Positions 7,977-16,221 of a stretch of 46,811 nt of DNA are shown here, piece after piece. Positions within the stretch are counted from its first letter, which is position 1. Each line of letters starts with the position of its first letter. Source of the stretch: an uncultured Clostridia bacterium (GTDB taxonomy: Bacteria > Bacillota > Clostridia > Christensenellales > UBA3700); the NCBI GenBank assembly GCA_937880755.1, contig CALGRX010000007.1:1-46811 (forward strand), in the 5' to 3' direction. A program made the position numbers and the translations under genes. The notes below the pieces were generated by a model. It was not told the DNA's origin. It did no database searches and worked only from the letters and a program-made list of their open reading frames with translations.

Positions 7977-7997
7977 ACTCTCTCCTATTATTGCCAA

Positions 7998-8022
7998 AAG
8001 TCTTTCGCAGGTCGAAAGACTT
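7998..8022 (-). other. intercistronic hairpin between argG and argH
   Basis: AAGTCTTTCG/CGAAAGACTT forms a perfect 10-bp stem with a five-base loop. No U-run follows on the minus strand, so it is more likely an mRNA processing or stabilising structure than a terminator; it could set argG expression apart from the rest of the operon. Confidence 0.6.
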
Positions 8023-8030
8023 CTAAAGCT

Positions 8031-9254
8031 TTATTTTTTGTTTTTTGCGTCAACCATTGCCTTGACCTTGATAGGCAATCCGTATAGGTTGATAAATCCC
8101 GCGCTATCTTGTTGGTTGTAGTCGCTCTCGCCAAAGGTTGCAATCTCCTCGCTGTACAACGAATAGTCGCTCCACACGCCGGCATTGATCATATTACCCT
8201 TGTAGAGTTTTAGTTTTACCTTACCCGTCACAGTCTCTTGCGTCTTGTCAACGAATGCACTCAGCGCTTCTCTCAGCGGTGTAAACCATTGTCCGTTGTA
8301 CACCAATTCGGCAAAGGTTATGGAAAGCTTTTGCTTTTCGTGCATGGTCATTTTGTCTAGACAAATACTCTCCAACACGCTGTGCGCCTTATAAAGAATA
8401 GTTCCGCCCGGGGTCTCGTACACGCCACGGCACTTCATACCTACCAGACGATTCTCTACTATATCAATTATACCTATGCCGTTTTTACCTCCAATCTCGT
8501 TGAGCTTGAGAATGATATTTTTTGCGCTCGTCTTTTCGCCGTTGAGAGCCACAGGCTTGCCTTTGACAAACTCTATCTCCACGTATTCGGGTACGTCGGG
8601 CGCGGCGATTGGCGACACGCCCATCTCCAAAAAGCCCTTCTTCTCATACGTAGGCTCGTTGCCAGTATCTTCGAGGTCAAGCCCCTCGTGAGATAGGTGC
8701 CACAAGTTTTTGTCCTTGCTATAGTTGGTCTCTCTATTGATTTTGAGAGGTATATTGTGAGCTTCGGCATAGTCGATTTCTTCGTCACGCGACTTGATAT
8801 CCCACTCACGCCAAGGCGCTATGATAGGCATATCGGGCGCAAAGTGCTTGATTGTCAACTCAAAACGCACTTGGTCGTTGCCCTTGCCGGTACAGCCGTG
8901 GCAAATAGCGTCGGCACCCTCTTTGAGAGCAACCTCCACCAATCCCTTAGCAATGCAAGGACGAGCGTGGCTCGTACCCAAAAGATACTCTTCATACACG
9001 GCACCCGCCTGCATGGTAGGTATGATATAGTCGTCCACGTATTCGTCAGTCAAGTCAAGCACGTAGAGCTTGGACGCCCCCGTCTTGAGCGCCTTTTCTT
9101 CCAATCCTTCCAACTCGTCGGCTTGTCCCACGTTGCCCGACACGGCAATAACTTCGCAGTTATTATAGTTTTCTTTTAGCCAAGGAATGATAATAGACGT
9201 ATCAAGTCCACCGCTATATGCCAAAACTACTTTTTTAATTTTACTTTTATCCAT
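8031..9254 (-). CDS. argG: argininosuccinate synthase
   Basis: Condenses citrulline and aspartate with ATP. The 407-residue protein starts with the PP-loop ATP-pyrophosphatase motif AYSGGLDTS (12-20), followed by the conserved GHGCTGKGNDQVRFE-type segment (here CHGCTGKGNDQVRFE) around residue 120 and SHEGLDLED downstream. Length is typical. It is the first gene of the arg operon; AAAGGAAG lies seven bases before the ATG. An ARG box and a consensus promoter lie directly upstream, so it is the gene closest to ArgR control. No argR gene is in the window. Confidence 0.97.
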   Translation of the reverse strand: MDKSKIKKVVLAYSGGLDTSIIIPWLKENYNNCEVIAVSGNVGQADELEGLEEKALKTGASKLYVLDLTDEYVDDYIIPTMQAGAVYEEYLLGTSHARPCIAKGLVEVALKEGADAICHGCTGKGNDQVRFELTIKHFAPDMPIIAPWREWDIKSRDEEIDYAEAHNIPLKINRETNYSKDKNLWHLSHEGLDLEDTGNEPTYEKKGFLEMGVSPIAAPDVPEYVEIEFVKGKPVALNGEKTSAKNIILKLNEIGGKNGIGIIDIVENRLVGMKCRGVYETPGGTILYKAHSVLESICLDKMTMHEKQKLSITFAELVYNGQWFTPLREALSAFVDKTQETVTGKVKLKLYKGNMINAGVWSDYSLYSEEIATFGESDYNQQDSAGFINLYGLPIKVKAMVDAKNKK

Positions 9255-9268
9255 AAAACACTTCCTTT

Positions 9269-9286
9269 GATGAATATTTATTCAGT
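9269..9286. promoter_or_regulatory. ARG box (ArgR/AhrC operator)
   Basis: TGAATATTTATTCA (9271-9284) is a perfect palindrome matching the ARG-box consensus TGAATWWWWATTCA. It lies about 15-30 bases downstream of the predicted start point and just before the argG ribosome binding site, so bound arginine repressor would block clearance or elongation. Confidence 0.85.
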
Positions 9287-9306
9287 TAATTCTTTTTTGT
9301 GTCTTA

Positions 9307-9335
9307 ATTATATCCATATCAAAGAGTATTGTCAA
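9307..9335 (-). promoter_or_regulatory. consensus promoter of the arginine operon
   Basis: TTGACA (9330-9335), 17 bp, TATAAT (9307-9312): a perfect sigma-A consensus, consistent with strong expression that is held down by ArgR at the adjacent ARG box. Confidence 0.9.
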
Positions 9336-9406
9336 CAGATTTTATTTATAAAATTACATTATTTGTGAATATTATTATGTATAATTGTATATTTATACCA
9401 ATATAT

Positions 9407-9441
9407 TGCATATTATACAATTGTTGCATAATATACAAAGT
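9407..9441. repeat. tandem operator-like repeats upstream of the arg promoter
   Basis: TTGCATATTATACAA and TTGCATAATATACAA occur as direct repeats with an 18-bp period, followed by a related TTATGCAATTTATAAATGC. They lie about 70-110 bp upstream of the arg -35 box and downstream of the protease-gene terminator. They could be a second regulator's site or simple AT-rich spacer. Confidence 0.4.
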
Positions 9442-9502
9442 TTATGCAATTTATAAATGCGGCAAATGAACGTCACTTCTATATCCAAAGACAAATGCGA
9501 GA

Positions 9503-9529
9503 CAAAAATAAGACGGCATATCGCCGTCA
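9503..9529 (-). terminator. terminator of the surface protease gene
   Basis: GACGGC/GCCGTC with a five-base loop, followed by TTATTTTTG on the minus strand, 25 bases after the stop codon. Confidence 0.8.
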
Positions 9530-9552
9530 TAATTCTACGTCAAAATATCTTT

Positions 9553-12525
9553 CTACCTATTTTTTATCTTTTTGACGGCAAACACGATGATTGCCACAGC
9601 TATTATCGTCACAATGATAAACGGTATCGCCTTGTCCAAACCTTCGATGCCTACCATATCACCGAGTCTACCCAAAACTCCACCATCGTTATAACTACCG
9701 CCCTCTTTATCGCCCTTTGGCTTCGTAGGCTCGTCTTGAGACGGCTCGTCGGGAGTCGTTGGGTCTTGAGGTGTAATAGGTTGTGCGGGTTCGGTCGACT
9801 CATCAGGATCGCTCGGTTGGTCGGGCTCAGTCGGCTCATCAGTATCGCTCGGTTGGTCGGGCTTAGTCGGATCTTCAGTATCGCTCGGTTGGTCGGGCTT
9901 AGTCGGATCTTCAGGGGCGACAGGTTCTTCGGGCGTAGTAGGTGTAGTTGGCACGCTTGTCTCAACTTGAAACTCTGCTTCCTTTGTAGATTCCACGTAC
10001 TTATTCGGCACCGCCTTGGCTACGACTTTTATCTTAATCTTTTTACCGTTGGCGTTTTGAGGTACGACAAAGCTTGTGCCGTCAATACGCACGTAGTCGC
10101 CACCGTCCACGCTATAATATATCGCCGTCGAAGTTTCTACGCTAAAGAGGTCATAATTAGGGTTAGTAAGTTTTACGCTTAACGAAGCGACTTTACCGAC
10201 TTCCCACTCTTCTTCGTTTTTAGTAATAGCAATATTTATTTCCGTAGCCACAACTTTGATAGTTATTACGTCTTCTATCGCAGAGTAATTGGTATTATCG
10301 GGCACGAATCTTACCCTATGATTTTCCGTCGACGTAGCGTAGCCGTCTACACCCACGCTCCACGTACCGCTCAACGGCGCACCGCTATACTTGTCTACGA
10401 CCACACCTCCCGAAAGCGTCGTATCTTTCCACTTTTGTCCGTATTTCAACGCACTTGCCGTTGGAGAGCTTTGCACTTGACAAGCTACTCTGACCGTCAA
10501 GCTGGTCAGCTTTTCAGTAGAAGCGTATTTTCCTTCGACGCTCTCCGTCTCAACTTTGACGTATATATGAGAGCCGTAAACCGCCGAGTCTGGAACGGTA
10601 AACGTATTGCCACTCAGACTCACCCAATCGCCCAGCAGTCCCACCCTGTAGCTATACTTTATCACACCGTCGTAAGCCAATTTCTCGTCGTAGAGGTTGG
10701 TGACTCTAGCGACTATTTCTACCTCTTGCCCCGCATAAACCAACGAGTAAGGCGCTTCAATGGTAATCTTAGGACAAGAAGTCTCTACTACTGCGCTGAC
10801 TTCCACGTTGATTGGAGAATATGCAGATTTGTAGGGCTTAAAGACAAGATTGACCTTGTCGCCGTTTACGTAAATTGCGTCGGAATTTTCAAAGCTCCAC
10901 TCTCCCTTAATGATTTTTTCACTCACGCTATCCTTGACCTCACCACCGTTTATCGTCGCTTCGCTTATCTTTTGACCGTAATTGATAGTGGACAGCGTAG
11001 GTGCGGTAACAACGTTCGGCGTACCCACGTTGGCATCGACGGAATAAGCCTTTATTCTTAAGTTGACGGGTAACGTCCCGCTATTAAAGTAGTTTTGACA
11101 ATCGTACCACGTAGTACCACCGCCGGAAATATAGGATTCTCCCGCGTTGACTGTGACGTTGCTGTTGACTAAGGTAATCTTGTTGCTTCCCGAATATGCC
11201 TGCAAAGCACCGCCACGATCAATACCGACATTTGCAGTAGTGCGAAAGCATACGAAGAATTTTTCGTCCGTTTTAAGTTGCACTTCTTTCGTCAACTTTA
11301 TCGTACTCATTCCCACTTGTCCAAAGTTGCCCGATTGAGTATGTGCCAAGTTTCCCTTGATTAGTCCCGAAGAATTGTCGGTACCCTTATATATCTCCAA
11401 AGTATATGGTTTACCCGAGCAATCTTCTCTTGTCGTGTTGTTAGTTTGACAAGTCTCGATACTCACCGCCGTTAAAGTTTCGTCCCCGACACTTTGGAAG
11501 ACGTTGCCGTAGTAAGTATTGCCACTACTAGGAACATACGCCGGAATAATACCACCGTCGTGTTGATACCTGTTGTCGTATTCGGTGGTGTCAACCACGT
11601 CGTACGCCGTAGCGGAAGTCATTGTTTTATCTTCGTAAGAAATCCAAAAGTATCCGCCAAGCCCCCAACCTGTACCCCAACTGTTTTTGATTAGCCAAGC
11701 GCCGTTGCCCGAAGGCGTGGTCGAAAAGTTGGTCTTAGGATAGTCATCGTCCCAACCCACGATAGTTACGGCGTGGTTTTCACTATAATTATTGTTACAA
11801 AAAAAGGCAGAATTAGCGGAATTGAAATAGTAACTACTAGTAGAAGAATAATAAGACGTTGCCACCGCGCCATAAGTCAATATTGCGTTTTTGACGTCGT
11901 CGGCTTGTGTTGGCAAATCGTAATAATATACGTTGTCTATGTAATACTTACATTGGTATCTAATACTCGGGTCAAGCTTAGTGTCACCACTATTTTTCGC
12001 GGCGTACACCAAATCGTCGTAATCGGCAATCGATTCGCTGGCAAAGCCGATGCCTGCGGCAAGAGTATGTGCCGCCATAACGCTCGAACCTCCGACATCG
12101 TAATAAGGTTCCTCCGTATACGCATATTCCACGCTGTCGCCCGTTCCGTCACGAACGGCGTCGTAGGCAAAATAACCCAAGTGCCATTCCGACAAATCTA
12201 AGTTGGCGGCGGCACCGTGATTTTTGATTGCGTCACTCTCTGCCGCAGCGCAAGCGGCAAAGGCCCAACACATACCTAGTGGATTTTGATTTTTGACGGA
12301 AGTAATATATTGAAGATTGCGATAATCATCGTTGTAACTTGTCGGCGGTGTTGACGCTTGCGTTTCTACCTGCGTTTCTACACTCGTGTTGGCAACGTGC
12401 GTATCGTCTGAGATATCTTGTACTAAAAGCTGACCGCTAAAATCTATGGTGACGCCTATAGCCAGCACGCACCATACGCTGAGCAAAAGAATTATCAAAC
12501 CTATTGCCGTAGCAGTCCTTTTCAT
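9553..12525 (-). CDS. secreted papain-family (C1A) cysteine protease with beta domains and C-terminal anchor
   Basis: A 990-residue surface protein. A signal peptide (about residues 8-27) is followed by a papain-fold peptidase domain (60-310): oxyanion Gln80, nucleophile Cys86 in LGMCWAFA, His251 in NHAVTIVGWDDD and Asn281 in IKNSWGTGWG are all present. A lectin-like beta region (about 315-500) and further Ig/MBG-like modules with NYGQK...GEW or KYGQKWKD...GTW phrases follow. Next comes a Pro/Asp/Glu/Thr-rich stalk of 12-residue repeats (PDQPSD) and a C-terminal TM helix (964-984) with a basic tail, so it is membrane-anchored, not an LPXTG protein. Likely an extracellular protease facing outward. 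Ribosome binding site AGAGG; single-gene unit. Confidence 0.88.
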   Translation of the reverse strand: MKRTATAIGLIILLLSVWCVLAIGVTIDFSGQLLVQDISDDTHVANTSVETQVETQASTPPTSYNDDYRNLQYITSVKNQNPLGMCWAFAACAAAESDAIKNHGAAANLDLSEWHLGYFAYDAVRDGTGDSVEYAYTEEPYYDVGGSSVMAAHTLAAGIGFASESIADYDDLVYAAKNSGDTKLDPSIRYQCKYYIDNVYYYDLPTQADDVKNAILTYGAVATSYYSSTSSYYFNSANSAFFCNNNYSENHAVTIVGWDDDYPKTNFSTTPSGNGAWLIKNSWGTGWGLGGYFWISYEDKTMTSATAYDVVDTTEYDNRYQHDGGIIPAYVPSSGNTYYGNVFQSVGDETLTAVSIETCQTNNTTREDCSGKPYTLEIYKGTDNSSGLIKGNLAHTQSGNFGQVGMSTIKLTKEVQLKTDEKFFVCFRTTANVGIDRGGALQAYSGSNKITLVNSNVTVNAGESYISGGGTTWYDCQNYFNSGTLPVNLRIKAYSVDANVGTPNVVTAPTLSTINYGQKISEATINGGEVKDSVSEKIIKGEWSFENSDAIYVNGDKVNLVFKPYKSAYSPINVEVSAVVETSCPKITIEAPYSLVYAGQEVEIVARVTNLYDEKLAYDGVIKYSYRVGLLGDWVSLSGNTFTVPDSAVYGSHIYVKVETESVEGKYASTEKLTSLTVRVACQVQSSPTASALKYGQKWKDTTLSGGVVVDKYSGAPLSGTWSVGVDGYATSTENHRVRFVPDNTNYSAIEDVITIKVVATEINIAITKNEEEWEVGKVASLSVKLTNPNYDLFSVETSTAIYYSVDGGDYVRIDGTSFVVPQNANGKKIKIKVVAKAVPNKYVESTKEAEFQVETSVPTTPTTPEEPVAPEDPTKPDQPSDTEDPTKPDQPSDTDEPTEPDQPSDPDESTEPAQPITPQDPTTPDEPSQDEPTKPKGDKEGGSYNDGGVLGRLGDMVGIEGLDKAIPFIIVTIIAVAIIVFAVKKIKNR
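9780..9920. repeat. 36-bp coding repeats (PDQPSD stalk)
   Basis: About four tandem units of 36 bp encode the 12-residue repeat with the core PTKPDQPSDT in the protease stalk. Near-identical units at the DNA level suggest recent slippage and a length-variable stalk. Confidence 0.8.
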
Positions 12526-12585
12526 CGATACCTCTAAGAAAATCTACTATTAGACACGCATAATATACGCAAACTATTATATTAT

Positions 12586-12614
12586 ATTGTACAACAATTC
12601 TTTTCGTTTTGCAA
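12586..12614 (-). promoter_or_regulatory. probable promoter of the surface protease gene
   Basis: TTGCAA (609-614 of 12.6 kb), 17 bp, TACAAT (12586-12591), about 60 bases before the ATG. The region is so AT-rich that other -10 choices exist. Confidence 0.45.
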
Positions 12615-12669
12615 TGCCTACTTATAAAAAAGAAGACTACTTGATTAGTCCCCAAAATTTTACAACGAC

Positions 12670-13371
12670 CTATTTATCGTATTTTAGACTTGCTAGTATT
12701 GCGTCGAGCGCCTCGTCCACGCTATTGCAATTTATCTTAGCCACGCTCTTATCTTGCATATCAATTCCGTAAGAGTTGTCGGCTAGACTTAACATACTAT
12801 GATCGTTGTTGCCGTCGCCTACTACGAACAAGCCCTCTTTGCTCACGCCGAGATAAGTCATCACCTTCTTGACGCCCACGGCTTTATCAATATCACAGGG
12901 ACTAAAGTCGTAGCAATCGCATTGTCTATACACGTTGACGCCGTGCAAAGCTTCGCTATAATCTTGCACTATCTCGTCCAAAACCTCCCACTCTCTTTCC
13001 CCTCTAGGAAAAGGCGTCAATGCCACCTCGTTGGGCTGAAACCACACCCCGTCGCCCAACTTTTCTTCTATCTCCTCTCTCAACCTATCGAGAGTGTTTT
13101 TGGTCCCTTTGTCAACCTTTACTCTCTCGTATCTGATTGGCGGTAGATCGTATCCAAAACATATCACAGCGCCGTTTTCGCCGATATGTATCGGGTTTTT
13201 GAGCTCCAACTGCCTAGTCAATCCGCATAAATAATATATGGGTTTGCCCGAACAAATAGCAACGTCGGCATACCTTTCTATCTCTTTGAGTTTGTCTACG
13301 TTTTCCGCCTTTACGGCTTTGCCGATTTCGGCAAGCGTGCCGTCCAAATCAAACACAACCAGTCTTTTCAT
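12670..13371 (-). CDS. HAD-superfamily (Cof-type, class IIB) hydrolase
   Basis: A 233-residue cytosolic phosphatase-like protein. Motif I is FDLDGTL (7-13), with the nucleophile Asp8 and acid/base Asp10; motif II is the CSGKP region near residue 40; motifs III/IV are the K of the DIDKAVG loop and GDGNNDHSML near the C terminus. The central region (about 80-165) is the C2-type cap of Cof/phosphomannomutase-like members. Likely a sugar-phosphate or general phosphate-ester phosphatase; the substrate cannot be predicted. The ribosome binding site is weak (AAGTGA). Transcribed from its own promoter at 13417-13446. Confidence 0.85.
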   Translation of the reverse strand: MKRLVVFDLDGTLAEIGKAVKAENVDKLKEIERYADVAICSGKPIYYLCGLTRQLELKNPIHIGENGAVICFGYDLPPIRYERVKVDKGTKNTLDRLREEIEEKLGDGVWFQPNEVALTPFPRGEREWEVLDEIVQDYSEALHGVNVYRQCDCYDFSPCDIDKAVGVKKVMTYLGVSKEGLFVVGDGNNDHSMLSLADNSYGIDMQDKSVAKINCNSVDEALDAILASLKYDK

Positions 13372-13416
13372 ATTTTTTCACTTAATCTTTGTATTTATTA
13401 TTGCATTTACAATTCT

Positions 13417-13446
13417 ATTTTATCCTCATTACCAAGCCGTTGTCAA
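13417..13446 (-). promoter_or_regulatory. promoter of the HAD hydrolase gene
   Basis: TTGACA (13441-13446), 18 bp, TAAAAT (13417-13422). Between this and the 40-codon gene (13447-13655) there is AT-rich sequence and a weak hairpin at 13618-13636 that may end the upstream transcript. Confidence 0.6.
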
Positions 13447-13655
13447 CCGTGTAATTTATTCGGTTATTATTGGCTTTTGGACGCGCCTTTTTGTAATGTC
13501 GTATTTATAAAATTTTAATTTATATTCTCAATTGCACTCAATTGCAACAGTCGTTTTTGATATAACTCTTCTTAGCCATCCACATATACCCTCCAAGCCT
13601 TACTCTAACGGCATATCAAAAGTGAACTAACACTTTGGCAGGGTCGCATAAGTTG

Positions 13656-13778
13656 TTATTTGATTTCTTTGACGGGGTGTAGTTCTATATATCCTCGCTT
13701 GCCTATCGGCTCCAACTGAATGGTTGGATTACTATCGTCCCACTTGTAGCCCGACACAGTAGGGACGTGTTGTTGCAT
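13656..13778 (-). CDS. small 40-residue protein, function unknown
   Basis: A short frame with a strong start: AAGGAG seven bases before ATG (13776-13778). It encodes 40 residues beginning MQQHVPTVSGYKWDDSN and ending HPVKEIK, with no TM helix, signal peptide or cysteines. It lies 65 bases downstream of the GNAT gene in the same direction with no terminator between, so it is probably the last gene of that transcript. I do not recognise a family. The ribosome binding site is the main evidence that it is translated. Confidence 0.6.
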   Translation of the reverse strand: MQQHVPTVSGYKWDDSNPTIQLEPIGKRGYIELHPVKEIK

Positions 13779-13843
13779 TTATCACTCCTTACGCTAAGAT
13801 AACAGCATTATCGTTGAAAGCGTTTCTCGACTTTTTTGCCAAC

Positions 13844-14452
13844 TTACACTAGCTGACCTTTTCTCTTTTCTTTCACCTTAGGCTCAAATTCTTTATCAAA
13901 CTCGTCCACTTCGCTCTCTTCGACCATATACACGGCAGGGTCGCTGTATACGCCCTTTATGGTTTGCGCCTTTTGCTCGTCCAAGACTTTGCACATAAAA
14001 AACGGCATTTCCATATCCTCGGGTACTCCTTCGTATGTAATACCGTACTTGTCTGCGCTATCGAAGCCGAAACGGTGATACAAATCGGGATTGCCTGTGA
14101 TGAGCGCCATGGCGTATCCCATTTGCTTAGCCATATCGCAAGTCGACTCTATAAGCTTTCTTGCATAGCCTCGCCCTTGATAAGTCGGCAAGACCGATAG
14201 TGGCCCGAATATTGCCACGGTATGGCACTTATCTCCCTCTTTGACGGTGGCCTTTGCCCAAACTATCTGCGCTACTATTTCGCCTTCCTCTTCTATAACG
14301 TAGTCAAGCTCTGGGATAAAGCAGTCGTCGTTCCTCATCTTGTTGATAACTAAGTGTTCGAAACACCCCGGTCTATACACGTTCCAAAAAGCCTCTCTTA
14401 CGAGGTTTTCGGTCTCTTTATAATCTTCTTTTCGCTCTTTTCTTATTATCAT
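13844..14452 (-). CDS. GNAT-family N-acetyltransferase (YhbS-like)
   Basis: A 202-residue cytosolic acetyl-CoA-dependent acyltransferase. The GNAT fold is recognisable: IRKERKEDY at the start (beta1), IFGPLSVLPTYQGRGYARKLIE (motif A, acetyl-CoA pyrophosphate loop QGRGYA around 95-100), and LITGNPDLYHRFGFD (motif B) as in YhbS-type proteins. The charged tail (about 180-202) is an extension of unknown role. Substrate unknown. Downstream of the PLP aminotransferase with 80 bases between, where a hairpin and a copy of the dispersed palindrome lie. Confidence 0.85.
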   Translation of the reverse strand: MIIRKERKEDYKETENLVREAFWNVYRPGCFEHLVINKMRNDDCFIPELDYVIEEEGEIVAQIVWAKATVKEGDKCHTVAIFGPLSVLPTYQGRGYARKLIESTCDMAKQMGYAMALITGNPDLYHRFGFDSADKYGITYEGVPEDMEMPFFMCKVLDEQKAQTIKGVYSDPAVYMVEESEVDEFDKEFEPKVKEKRKGQLV

Positions 14453-14470
14453 TATTCTTCCTTTTTTAGA

Positions 14471-14497
14471 TTTTTGCCGACACGTATCGGCTTTTTA
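14471..14497. repeat. dispersed palindromic element, copy 4 (intercistronic)
   Basis: GCCGACACGTATCGGC (14476-14491) with one mismatched pair, flanked by TTTTT on both sides, 20-40 bases upstream of the GNAT start. The changed arm bases (GCC/GGC instead of GTC/GAC) still pair. Confidence 0.7.
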
Positions 14498-14506
14498 GGC
14501 ACAAAC

Positions 14507-14524
14507 GGAACCTATCAAGGTTCC
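14507..14524 (-). other. intercistronic hairpin after the aminotransferase gene
   Basis: GGAACC/GGTTCC with a six-base loop, seven bases after the stop codon. The tail (GTTTG) is too poor in U for a strong terminator. Confidence 0.4.
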
Positions 14525-14530
14525 GCCGCG

Positions 14531-15721
14531 CTATATCAGTTGTATTCTCTTTGCAAGTTTTTCAAATTGCGTCATAGACCTAACTACGGTATCTTTGGGC
14601 ACGCAATAAGCAAGTCTTACGTAGCCTTTGCACCCAAAACTACTGCCCGGCACCAGCAATAGATTATATTCTTTGGCTATACGACAAAACTCCTTATCGT
14701 CCTCGATAGGCGACTTGACGAATAGATAAAACGCACCTTGCGGATTGACGTACTCGAAGCCCAACTTCCTTAGTCCCTCTGTCAACAAATCTTTGTTGTC
14801 GACGTAAGGCTTGATATCGCAACTCTCTTCCACGCATCTTTCCACAAGCTTTTGTTGCAAGGACGGCGCGTTGACGAAACCGAGTATGCGAGTCGCCACG
14901 TTGCAAGAAGCAACGAGGTCTTCAAAGTCGGCGCAAGCGTCGGGAATAAGTAGATATCCTATTCTCTCCCCCGGTAGAGAGAGCGACTTGCTATACGAGT
15001 ACCCCACGATAGTATTGGCGTACAAAGACGGCAAAAACTCAACCTTAGCGCCATCGTAGACAATCTCCCTATACGGTTCGTCGCTTATGAGATAGATAGG
15101 ATTGCCCCACTTTTTTTGCGCTCTATCGAGTCTCGAGGCAAGTGCCGTCAAAAAATCTTTGTCGTACACCACGCCCGTAGGGTTGTTGGGAGAATTGATT
15201 ATTACCGCCTTAGTCTTGCTCGTGAGCAACTTTTCCGTCACGTCGAGATCGGGCAAAAAGGTAGGTGGATTTGCCGGAACTTCGATTATTTTTCCACCGT
15301 AGTTGTCGATATAATTGCGGTACTCACCAAAGTACGGACAAAATACCACAACCTCGTCGCCCTCGTTGAGCAAACTCTTTAGAGCCACGTTTAGCCCGCC
15401 TGCAGCTCCCACGGTCATAACTACGTTTTTTTCATCGTAAGTCGTGCCGTAGCGCTTATTAAAGTAACCTGCAACGGCAGCCCTCGTAGAAGAAAATCCG
15501 CTATTGTTCATATAGCCGTGCAACTCTGTCTCGCTCACCTCGTCGACGATATCCTTTATGCTTTTATTGACGCTTTGAGGTGGTTTTACGCTGGGATTGC
15601 CTAGCGAAAAGTCGAACACGTTTTCTTTGCCGTATTTTTCGGCAAGTCTTTTGCCCTCTTCAAACATCTCTCTGATTGCCGAACTCGTCGCAATCATCTT
15701 CTTCATTTTTTGCGAAATCAT
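14531..15721 (-). CDS. PLP-dependent class I/II aminotransferase
   Basis: A 396-residue fold-type I aminotransferase of the aspartate-aminotransferase group. Visible are NSPNNPTGVVY (substrate/cofactor Asn, near 175-185), ISDEPYREIVYDG (Asp and Tyr binding the PLP ring), the Schiff-base Lys in YSYSKSLSLPGERIGYL, and the C-terminal carboxylate-binding Arg in GYVRLAYC. It keeps the pyridoxal-phosphate loop in GAAGGLN. Substrate is not assignable, with aspartate or aromatic/alanine-type all possible. The start overlaps the stop of the upstream membrane protein gene (ATGA), so it is coupled to two surface-protein genes, an odd partnership. Confidence 0.88.
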   Translation of the reverse strand: MISQKMKKMIATSSAIREMFEEGKRLAEKYGKENVFDFSLGNPSVKPPQSVNKSIKDIVDEVSETELHGYMNNSGFSSTRAAVAGYFNKRYGTTYDEKNVVMTVGAAGGLNVALKSLLNEGDEVVVFCPYFGEYRNYIDNYGGKIIEVPANPPTFLPDLDVTEKLLTSKTKAVIINSPNNPTGVVYDKDFLTALASRLDRAQKKWGNPIYLISDEPYREIVYDGAKVEFLPSLYANTIVGYSYSKSLSLPGERIGYLLIPDACADFEDLVASCNVATRILGFVNAPSLQQKLVERCVEESCDIKPYVDNKDLLTEGLRKLGFEYVNPQGAFYLFVKSPIEDDKEFCRIAKEYNLLLVPGSSFGCKGYVRLAYCVPKDTVVRSMTQFEKLAKRIQLI

Positions 15722-16221
15722 ACTTCTTTTGCCTCAAGCTGAATATTGTTTCTCAATGCCGTAATAATTACCAAAAAGCCGTTGTTGATGTAGGAGAGCT
15801 GTATTTTTTCCACTGTATTCTCTTCCGCATTGACGTCAACGACGACTTTTACGTCGAGTCCCTCTTTGCCCAGCGCCAAGTAAGAATCTCTAATCACACC
15901 CTCAAAGCAATATCCGTTGCTCGTCTTGACGTACTCTCCGTCAAGATTGCTCGTCTTCCAATTGAGTGCAAATACGTCGTTATTGGCAGTCACGTCCAGG
16001 TCAAGAGGATTGCTAATCACTCCGTCAATCTCGCTATACACGATTTGCTCGTCTTGCATAACCACGGTATCTATCCTTGCAAAAGAGTCTTTATCGAGGT
16101 TATCGAACGCGCTCTGCGTCGTCCTTGAGTCCTTAGTCACTTCAAAGATCAACGCCGAAGACGCAACCAATATCGCAATTACGAGTACGAAAAATAATAA
16201 CAATCTACCGTTAAATTTCAT
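15718..16221 (-). CDS. N-terminally anchored extracytoplasmic protein, unknown family
   Basis: A 167-residue protein with one N-terminal TM or uncleaved signal segment (about 5-26, LLLFFVLVIAILVASSALIF) and a soluble domain of beta character facing outward (VVMQDEQIVYSEIDGV, VKTSNGYCFEGVI). There is no lipobox. It starts inside the last codons of the MBG-protein gene (11-bp overlap) behind a perfect AGGAGG, and its stop overlaps the aminotransferase start. It is probably an accessory to the upstream surface protein. Function unknown. Confidence 0.7.
   Translation of the reverse strand: MKFNGRLLLFFVLVIAILVASSALIFEVTKDSRTTQSAFDNLDKDSFARIDTVVMQDEQIVYSEIDGVISNPLDLDVTANNDVFALNWKTSNLDGEYVKTSNGYCFEGVIRDSYLALGKEGLDVKVVVDVNAEENTVEKIQLSYINNGFLVIITALRNNIQLEAKEV

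Noticed and set aside
7977..7997. TTG start extending argH by seven residues
   Set aside because: The extension would be read through the AGGAGAG ribosome binding site that serves the ATG at 7976.
9780..9920. Regular 36-bp repeats considered as a CRISPR array
   Set aside because: There are no unique spacers; the repeats are in frame and encode the PDQPSD stalk of the protease.
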